Source of the DNA: Sphaerisporangium fuscum
Lineage (GTDB): Bacteria; Actinomycetota; Actinomycetes; Streptosporangiales; Streptosporangiaceae
Direction: 5' to 3'
DNA: 64,000 nt
Assembly: GCF_018531465.1 (NCBI RefSeq)
Contig: NZ_JAHDTF010000013.1
Coordinates: forward strand, 62,001-126,000
Numbering within the stretch: the stretch's first letter is position 1; each line of letters begins with the position of its first letter. The translations under genes and the position numbers were made by a program. The notes beneath the pieces were generated by a model. That model saw only the letters and a program-made list of their open reading frames with translations, had not been told where the DNA came from and did not search any database. Positions 58,642-64,000 of the stretch are shown here, in pieces.

Positions 58642-59754
58642 ATGCGCGCGATGGAGTCCCTGGTCGTCGGCGTGGACGGTGGTGGTACGAGCACGCGCTG
58701 CGTGATCGCCACACTCGACGGCGAGATCGTCGCACGGGGCCACGCGGGAGGGGCCAACCCGCGCTCCGTCCGCGACCCGGCCGCCAACCTGGCGCGCGCG
58801 CTCACCGAGGCGCTCTCCCTGATCGGCCCGCGCTTCACTCCCGGCGACGTGGTGGGCGGCGTGTTCGGGCTGGCCGGGGCGGGCGAGGCCGGCCGCAGGC
58901 AGTCCCACCGGATGACCGGCGAGGCCTGGCACGCCGCCGGGCTGAACGGGGAGCCCGCCGTGGTCCCCGACATCGTGGTGGCCTTCGCGGGCGCCACCCC
59001 CGCCGCCTCGGGCACCGTCGTCATCGCCGGAACCGGCGCGGTCGCCGCCCGGATCGAGGACCGCCGCATCCTGCGGCGGTGCGACGGTCACGGGTGGCTC
59101 CTGGGCGACCGCGGCTCCGGGGTGTGGATCGGGCGCCGCGCCGTCCAGGCCGCGCTGGCGGCCATCGACGGAACGGGCCCGGCGACGGCGCTCACCGGCC
59201 GCGTCCTCCCGGCCCTGCGGGCGGCGCCACCCTCTTCCCCCGCGGCGGCCTCAGGCGACGGCGAGGCCGAGTCTCCGGAAGGCGACACCGCCCTCTCGGC
59301 GGGCGCGGTGAGCTCTTCGGGGGGCGAGACGGGGCCGCCGGCGGGGACGACGGCTCCGCTCGCCGGTGACGCGCTGTCCCAGGCGATCATCTCCGCGGTG
59401 TACGAGGGCGAACCCGCGCGCCTCGGGATCCTGAGCCCCGTCGTCGAGTCGACCGCGCGCGAGGGCGACCCGGTGGCCCTGGCCATCGTCGAGGACGCCG
59501 CCCGCCACCTCGTCACGACCCTGGAGGCCGTGGGCGAGGGCGCCCGCGAGCTGCCCGTCGTGCTCGCCGGGTCGCTGCTGACCCACCCGACGCTGGTCGC
59601 CGGGCGGGTCAGGGAGTCGCTGGCCGGCCGCACGGTCGTACCGGCCAGGGACGGCGCGGCCGGGGCCGCCGCCCTGGCGCTCCGCGCCGCCGTCCCCGCC
59701 GGTGGGGTTCCCGGCGCGGCGGAGGCGGCCCACCGCCGCCTCCTCGCGAGCTGA
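58642..59754 (+). CDS. BadF/BadG-type N-acetylglucosamine kinase
   Basis: 370 residues from ATG 58642, shortly after AGGAGG (ATG 58651 is an alternative). ASKHA fold: VGVDGGGTSTRCVI, GGVFGLAGAG, VVIAGTGAVAAR and WLLGDRGSGVWIGR. A low-complexity Ser/Ala/Gly insertion of about 50 residues near 190-245 interrupts the C-terminal half. It likely phosphorylates GlcNAc or MurNAc released by nearby hydrolases. Confidence 0.88.
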   Translation: MRAMESLVVGVDGGGTSTRCVIATLDGEIVARGHAGGANPRSVRDPAANLARALTEALSLIGPRFTPGDVVGGVFGLAGAGEAGRRQSHRMTGEAWHAAGLNGEPAVVPDIVVAFAGATPAASGTVVIAGTGAVAARIEDRRILRRCDGHGWLLGDRGSGVWIGRRAVQAALAAIDGTGPATALTGRVLPALRAAPPSSPAAASGDGEAESPEGDTALSAGAVSSSGGETGPPAGTTAPLAGDALSQAIISAVYEGEPARLGILSPVVESTAREGDPVALAIVEDAARHLVTTLEAVGEGARELPVVLAGSLLTHPTLVAGRVRESLAGRTVVPARDGAAGAAALALRAAVPAGGVPGAAEAAHRRLLAS

Positions 59755-59869
59755 CCCGCTACGGCTCCTCGAGAGGGCCGCGTACGGCCGGGCTGTCGCC
59801 GGGGTCGCCGGCTCGGAGTGCGCACACGTGCCGCCGGCCGCCCAGGGGCGGCCAGGCCCGGCCGGCGGG

Positions 59870-61567
59870 TCAGTGGGATCTGTGCGACCTGCTCGGGGCG
59901 CTCTGGCGGGCGGCCTTGTCGAGGGCCGTCACGCGGTAGCGGCTGCCGCGCCGTCCCTCCGGGTCGGTGTACGCGGCGCGGTGCCCGCCGGGGACCACCG
60001 CGACCAGCCGCCACGCGCGGCCGTCCTTCTCGAGTGCCTCCTCGCCGCCGGCGTCCGCCGTGAGCGCGAGATCGTCGCCGCCCTCCGGCGCCTCGCCGGC
60101 CTGGTCGGCGGCCATCTCGCGCCTGGTGTCCGCCCCCGGCTCGAGACGGTAGATCGCGTACAGCCGCGGCTCGGCGTGTCCGGTGGCGTGGAAGTCGAGC
60201 TCGACGCCGTCCGCAGTGCGGCGCACGCGGGTCAGGACGGGACGGCGGGGCGCGGCACCGGCGGCCAGGCGCGGCAGGAGCGGAGGAAGGGCGGGTGAGG
60301 TGTAGTGGTCGGCCAGCAGCCGGGTGGTGGACCCGAGCCGGTCGGCCCGAAGGTCTCCGGCGCTGTAGTAGATGTCGCCGCCGATCTGCGGATGGTCGCG
60401 GTTCAGCGTGAGGTGACGCGAGAGCTCGGCCGGGTCCTGCCAGGCCGCCGGCTGCCCGGCGACGCCGACCTTGTAGGCCGCCTGCCCGATCCACAGCTGG
60501 GTGCCGGTGCCGGCGACGACCTGCGCCCACCAGGGGGCCAGCACGGCGTAGTCGGCCACCGGGAGCCCGATGTTCCAGTAGACCTGCGGCGCGATGTAGT
60601 CCAGCCAGCCCTTCTTCACCCAGCCGCGGGTGTCGGCGTGCTGGTTGTCGTACGACTGCGAGCCGGAGGTGGCGGAGCCGAGCGGGTCGGTGGAGGCGTT
60701 GCGCCAGATGCCGAAGGGGCTCACCCCCCACTGGACCTCGGGCCTGGCCGCCCGGATCCGCTCCCCCATCTCCTTGATCAGCAGGTCCACGTTGTTCCGG
60801 CGCCACGCCGCGCGGTCGGGGAAGCCGGACCCGTAGCGGGCGTAGGCGGCGGCGTCGTCGAACTCCTGGCCCGCGACCGGGTAGGGGTAGAAGTAGTCGT
60901 CGAAGTGCACGCCGTCGATGTCGTACCGGGTGACGGCGTCCATGATCGCGTCCTCGACGAACGCGCGCACCTCCGGCAGGCCGGGGTTGTAGTACAGCTT
61001 GCCGCCGTAGGCCACGCCCCACTCGGGGTGGCGGCGCACGGGGTGCTCGGGTACGAGCTTGGCGGGGTCGGGCTGCATGGAGACGCGGTACGGGTTGAAC
61101 CACGCGTGGAAGGCCAGGCCGCGGGCGTGGGCGGCCTCGACCATGAAGGCGAGCGGGTCGTACCCGGGGTCGCGGCCCTGCACGCCGGTGAGGTACTGCG
61201 ACCAGGGCTCGAAGCGGGAGGGCCAGAAGGCGTCGGCGGTCGGCCTGATCTGCACGAACACCGCGTTCAGCCGGTGGGAGGCCGCGTAGTCGAGCCAGGA
61301 GACGAACTCCTTCCTCTGCTCCTCGGGGGTCAGGCCGGTGCGCGAGGGCCAGTTGATGTTGGCCACGGAGGCGATCCACATGCCGCGCATCTGCCGCAGC
61401 CCGGCGCCGGCCGCCGTGGCCGCGCCCTCGCCGTCGAGGGCGTCGGCGGTCCCCGCGGGCGGCACGCCGACGGCGTACGCGGCGGCCTGCGTGAGCGCGA
61501 GCGGGGCGAGCGTGGCCGCGGCGAGCCCGCCGAGGACGGACCGGCGGGTCAGCGGACGGCGGTTCAT
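59870..61567 (-). CDS. Tat-exported GHL10-type glycosidase
   Basis: 565 residues from ATG 61567, 5 bases after GGAGG. A twin-arginine signal (TRRSVLGGLAAATLAPLAL) is followed by a GHL10/DUF187 barrel (MRGMWIASVANINWPS, AFHAWFNPYRV, YDIDGVHFDDYFYPYP, VQWGVSPFGIWRN). A C-terminal beta-sandwich-like domain of about 130 residues follows. The family acts on cell-wall or other glucosamine-containing glycans; the neighbours agree with this. Confidence 0.9.
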   Translation of the reverse strand: MNRRPLTRRSVLGGLAAATLAPLALTQAAAYAVGVPPAGTADALDGEGAATAAGAGLRQMRGMWIASVANINWPSRTGLTPEEQRKEFVSWLDYAASHRLNAVFVQIRPTADAFWPSRFEPWSQYLTGVQGRDPGYDPLAFMVEAAHARGLAFHAWFNPYRVSMQPDPAKLVPEHPVRRHPEWGVAYGGKLYYNPGLPEVRAFVEDAIMDAVTRYDIDGVHFDDYFYPYPVAGQEFDDAAAYARYGSGFPDRAAWRRNNVDLLIKEMGERIRAARPEVQWGVSPFGIWRNASTDPLGSATSGSQSYDNQHADTRGWVKKGWLDYIAPQVYWNIGLPVADYAVLAPWWAQVVAGTGTQLWIGQAAYKVGVAGQPAAWQDPAELSRHLTLNRDHPQIGGDIYYSAGDLRADRLGSTTRLLADHYTSPALPPLLPRLAAGAAPRRPVLTRVRRTADGVELDFHATGHAEPRLYAIYRLEPGADTRREMAADQAGEAPEGGDDLALTADAGGEEALEKDGRAWRLVAVVPGGHRAAYTDPEGRRGSRYRVTALDKAARQSAPSRSHRSH

Positions 61568-61745
61568 ACGGCCTCCAGTCGGCGTCGGCACGTTGGTGCC
61601 CGCAGGGCACCGGCGTTCGGGCCGCCCGGACGACCGCGGCGGGCGCCTCGACCGCGGCCCTCGGCGTGAAGATGACAGAAAACTTCTACGCGATCAATGG
61701 CCCTGAAGAAACTCGTCATCAGGCCGTGACCTAACCGGGAGCTTG

Positions 61746-61760
61746 TGAAGGAAAGCTTCA
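61746..61760. promoter_or_regulatory. dyad TGAAG-N5-CTTCA upstream of nagZ
   Basis: A perfect 5-bp inverted repeat with a 5-base spacer, 62 bases upstream of the nagZ start. The TGAA-N7-TTCA form is plausible for an RpiR-family operator, and an RpiR gene follows nagZ. Confidence 0.4.
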
Positions 61761-61822
61761 TAGAAGATACGACCGAGCCGCACTCTCGCCGGGAGAACCG
61801 CGCTCCGGCCGGAAAGGAAACC

Positions 61823-63325
61823 GTGTCGCGCATGCCGCACAGCCCCGAACTCGACCTCCTCGCCGCCACCGTGCTCCAGCCGGGGTTCGACGGCACCACT
61901 CCGCCCGGCTGGCTGCTCGGGCAGCTCGCCGAGGGGCTCGGCGGGGTGGTGCTCTTCGCCCGCAACATCTCCGCCGACACCGCGGGCCTCGTACGACGCC
62001 TGCGCGAGGAGAACCCCCGGGTCGTGGTCGCGATCGACGAGGAGGGCGGCACCGTCACCCGCCTGGAGGCGGTCACCGGCAGCTCCTGGCCGGGCAACGC
62101 GGCACTCGGCGTGGTCGACGACACCGGGCGCACCGAGCGCACCGGCCGGGAGATCGGCGCGGTGCTGCGCGCGGTCGGCGTCAGCCTCGACTACGCGCCG
62201 GACGCCGACGTCAACGCCGATCCCGCCAACCCGGTGATCGGCATCCGGTCGTTCGGCGCCGAGGCGGACCTCGTCGCCCGGCACACCGCCGCCTGGATCA
62301 CCGGCTTGCAGGCCGCCGGCGTCGCCGCCTGCGCCAAGCACTTCCCCGGGCACGGCGACACCGTGACCGACTCCCACCTCGCGCTGCCCACCGTCCACGC
62401 CTCGCGGGAGGTGCTGGAGCGCCGCGACCTGCCCCCGTTCCGCGCCGCCGTGGCCGCCGGCGTTCAGTCGATCATGTGCGGCCACCTCATGGTGCCGTCC
62501 CTGGATCCGGAGCTGCCCGCCACCCTCAGCCGGCGGATCCTGACGGGGTTGCTGCGCGAGGAGCTGGGGTTCGGCGGCGTGGTGGTGACCGACGCGATCG
62601 AGATGAAGGCGGTCGCGGCGCTCCTCCCCCAGACCGAGATCGCCGTGCGGGCGCTCGCGGCGGGCGCGGACGCGATCTGCGTCGGCGCGTCCTCCCCCGG
62701 AGGTGAGAGCGTCACCGAGCTGCGGCGGGCGATAGTCCGGGCCGTGCACGAAGGCGTCCTCGCGGAGTCGCGCCTCGCCGAGGCGGCGGACCGGGTGCTC
62801 GCCCTGTCGGCCTGGTACGACGCCCGCTCGGCGGAACACGCGCCCGCGGGGCCGCTCGACCCGGAGCACGGCGTCTCGGCGCTCGGGCTGGACACCGCGC
62901 GGCGGGCGCTGCGCGTCACCCTCGGCGAGCCTCCGGAGGGACGTCCCGTCCTCACCCGGGCCCCGTTCGTCGTCGAGATGACCGCCCGGCCCCACCAGGC
63001 GATCGGCCAGGCCGCGCCGTACGGGGTGGGCGCGGCCCTTGCGGCGCGGCTGCCCGGCACCCGGCGCGCGGTCCTCACCCCGGACGGGCACGAGCCGCCC
63101 GGCCCCGATGAGCTGGCCGGCCGGCCTGTGGTTTTGGTCACCCACGACGCCCACCGGCACGGATGGATGCGGGACGGCGTGGAGCAGGTGCTGCGGGCCC
63201 GCCCGGACGCCCTCGTCGTCGAGACCGGCCTGCCCGGCCCGGCTACCGGGGCCGTCCACCTCGCCACCAACGGCAACTCGAGGGTCTCGGCGATCGCCGC
63301 CGCCGAGTGGCTGACAGGCGAGTGA
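61823..63325 (+). CDS. nagZ: beta-N-acetylglucosaminidase (GH3, NagZ-like)
   Basis: 500 residues from GTG 61823, close after GGAAAGGA; the frame is open from 61745. GH3 NagZ signatures VVVAIDEEGGTVTRL, VSLDYAPDADVNAD, ACAKHFPGHGDTVTDSH (the His-Asp acid/base pair) and the nucleophile Asp in VVVTDAIEMKAV. No signal peptide at this start, so cytoplasmic removal of GlcNAc from muropeptides is expected. A C-terminal alpha/beta domain of about 130 residues follows, as in actinobacterial homologues. Confidence 0.92.
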   Translation: MSRMPHSPELDLLAATVLQPGFDGTTPPGWLLGQLAEGLGGVVLFARNISADTAGLVRRLREENPRVVVAIDEEGGTVTRLEAVTGSSWPGNAALGVVDDTGRTERTGREIGAVLRAVGVSLDYAPDADVNADPANPVIGIRSFGAEADLVARHTAAWITGLQAAGVAACAKHFPGHGDTVTDSHLALPTVHASREVLERRDLPPFRAAVAAGVQSIMCGHLMVPSLDPELPATLSRRILTGLLREELGFGGVVVTDAIEMKAVAALLPQTEIAVRALAAGADAICVGASSPGGESVTELRRAIVRAVHEGVLAESRLAEAADRVLALSAWYDARSAEHAPAGPLDPEHGVSALGLDTARRALRVTLGEPPEGRPVLTRAPFVVEMTARPHQAIGQAAPYGVGAALAARLPGTRRAVLTPDGHEPPGPDELAGRPVVLVTHDAHRHGWMRDGVEQVLRARPDALVVETGLPGPATGAVHLATNGNSRVSAIAAAEWLTGE

Positions 63326-63413
63326 ACCGGAACGTGAAGCCACACTTGAGGGGCGACGAGGGGTTCGAAACCGCCAGGATTGAGTAATCTGTCGGCAACA
63401 GCAAAGGAACCCC

Positions 63414-64000
63414 ATGATCGACCCGCAGCTACCGACCCCCGAGAACCTGGTCGCCCGGGTGCGGGCCGTGTTCCCCTCGCTCACGCCGTCCGCACAGATC
63501 ATCGCCAGTCTGATCCTCGACGACCCGGCGACGGTCGCCCGGAACACCATCACCGAGCTGAGCGCCGCCTCCGGCACCAGCGAGGCGACCATCGTGCGCA
63601 CCGCCCGTGTGCTCGGCTTCTCCGGCTACTCCCAGCTCAGGCTGGCGCTCGCCGCCGCGGCCGCCACCACCCGGCAGACGGGGCCCGACCGGCTCGTACC
63701 CGGCGACCTCGCCCCCGACGACCCGCTGTCCGACGTGATCGCCAAGGTCACCAGGGCCGAGACGGAGGCGCTGGAGGACACCGCGGCGCAGCTGTCCCCC
63801 GAGCGGCTCGGCGAGGTGGTCGACGCCATCACCGCGGCCCGCCGCATCGACGTGTACGGCGTCGCCGCCTCCGGGCTGGTGGCGATGGACATGGCGCAGA
63901 AGCTCCTGCGCATCGGCCTGTCGGCCCACGCCTTCACCGACGCGCACCTGGCCATGACCAGCGCCGTCCTGCTGAAGCCGGGTGACGTCGCCGTCGGCGT
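63414..64000 (+). CDS. RpiR/MurR-family regulator, cut by window edge
   Basis: ATG 63414, 6 bases after AAAGGA. The 195 visible residues include the RpiR helix-turn-helix (LTPSAQIIASLILDDPATVARNTITELSAASGTSEATIVRTARVLGFSGY) and the start of a SIS sugar-phosphate-binding domain (RIDVYGVAASGLVAMDMAQKLLRIG). Together with NagZ it fits a MurR-like regulator sensing MurNAc-6-phosphate or a related sugar. The C-terminus is beyond the window. Confidence 0.9.
   Translation, partial: MIDPQLPTPENLVARVRAVFPSLTPSAQIIASLILDDPATVARNTITELSAASGTSEATIVRTARVLGFSGYSQLRLALAAAAATTRQTGPDRLVPGDLAPDDPLSDVIAKVTRAETEALEDTAAQLSPERLGEVVDAITAARRIDVYGVAASGLVAMDMAQKLLRIGLSAHAFTDAHLAMTSAVLLKPGDVAVG

Overview
The window is very GC-rich, with dense, often overlapping genes, GTG and TTG starts, a bldB/whiJ-type helix-turn-helix plus DUF397 pair and an SsgB sporulation regulator. 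These point to a mycelial, sporulating actinomycete. The gene content best fits the Streptosporangiales, but that placement is an inference. No plasmid or phage backbone is visible. The exceptions are small scars: an integrase remnant with a duplicated tRNA-Val 3' end, two broken genes and a toxin-antitoxin pair.

Layout. 1-4.2 kb: plant-polymer degradation, with a GH36 alpha-galactosidase N-terminus, a CBM2 metzincin-like secreted protein and a CBM2-GH62 arabinofuranosidase; the last two each lie behind a LacI-type operator. 4.2-12.4 kb: small regulator/enzyme pairs (MerR/monooxygenase, LysR/SDR, ArsR/VOC), a large KatE-type catalase, a 60-bp tandem repeat and a decayed MFS gene. 12.5-15.2 kb: the most notable locus, a Ro60 (TROVE) gene, rsr, preceded on the same strand by four tandem Y RNAs. 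Three of them carry a tRNA-like domain whose arms are circularly permuted (T arm, closed acceptor stem, D arm). 15.2-18.2 kb: a WXG-type secreted protein pair and a tRNA-Val attachment scar. 18.7-31.8 kb: ssgB, DUF305 and LVIVD lipoproteins, pabB/pabC, a hydroxyacid dehydrogenase, a secreted amidohydrolase, an ABC-2 exporter with a NarL-type two-component system, a GNAT and a whiJ-like cluster. 32-40 kb: MFS exporters, a HigBA-type pair, two paralogous ArsR regulators, histidine ammonia-lyase and a tRNA Gly-Cys-Val cluster. 40.7-50.4 kb: a YeiH-type transporter coupled to a 43-residue membrane protein, a GH20 hexosaminidase, an FAD oxidoreductase, and a cNMP-domain histidine kinase paired with a response regulator fused to a thioredoxin-reductase-like protein. 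50.5-57.7 kb: a complete mannitol-type PTS (EI, HPr, EIIA, EIIB, EIIC) with a zinc dehydrogenase, 1-phosphofructokinase and DeoR regulator. 57.9 kb to the end: a PAP2-like membrane protein and an amino-sugar/peptidoglycan recycling group (BadF-type kinase, GHL10 hydrolase, NagZ, RpiR regulator cut by the window edge).

How the parts work together. The Ro60 protein and its Y RNAs should form an RNP, by analogy with other bacteria, used in RNA quality control or stress recovery. The PTS genes form one operon-like block downstream of a DeoR promoter, except ptsH-ptsI, which follow after a gap. GH20, NagZ, the BadF kinase and the RpiR regulator together suggest capture and recycling of chitin or cell-wall amino sugars.
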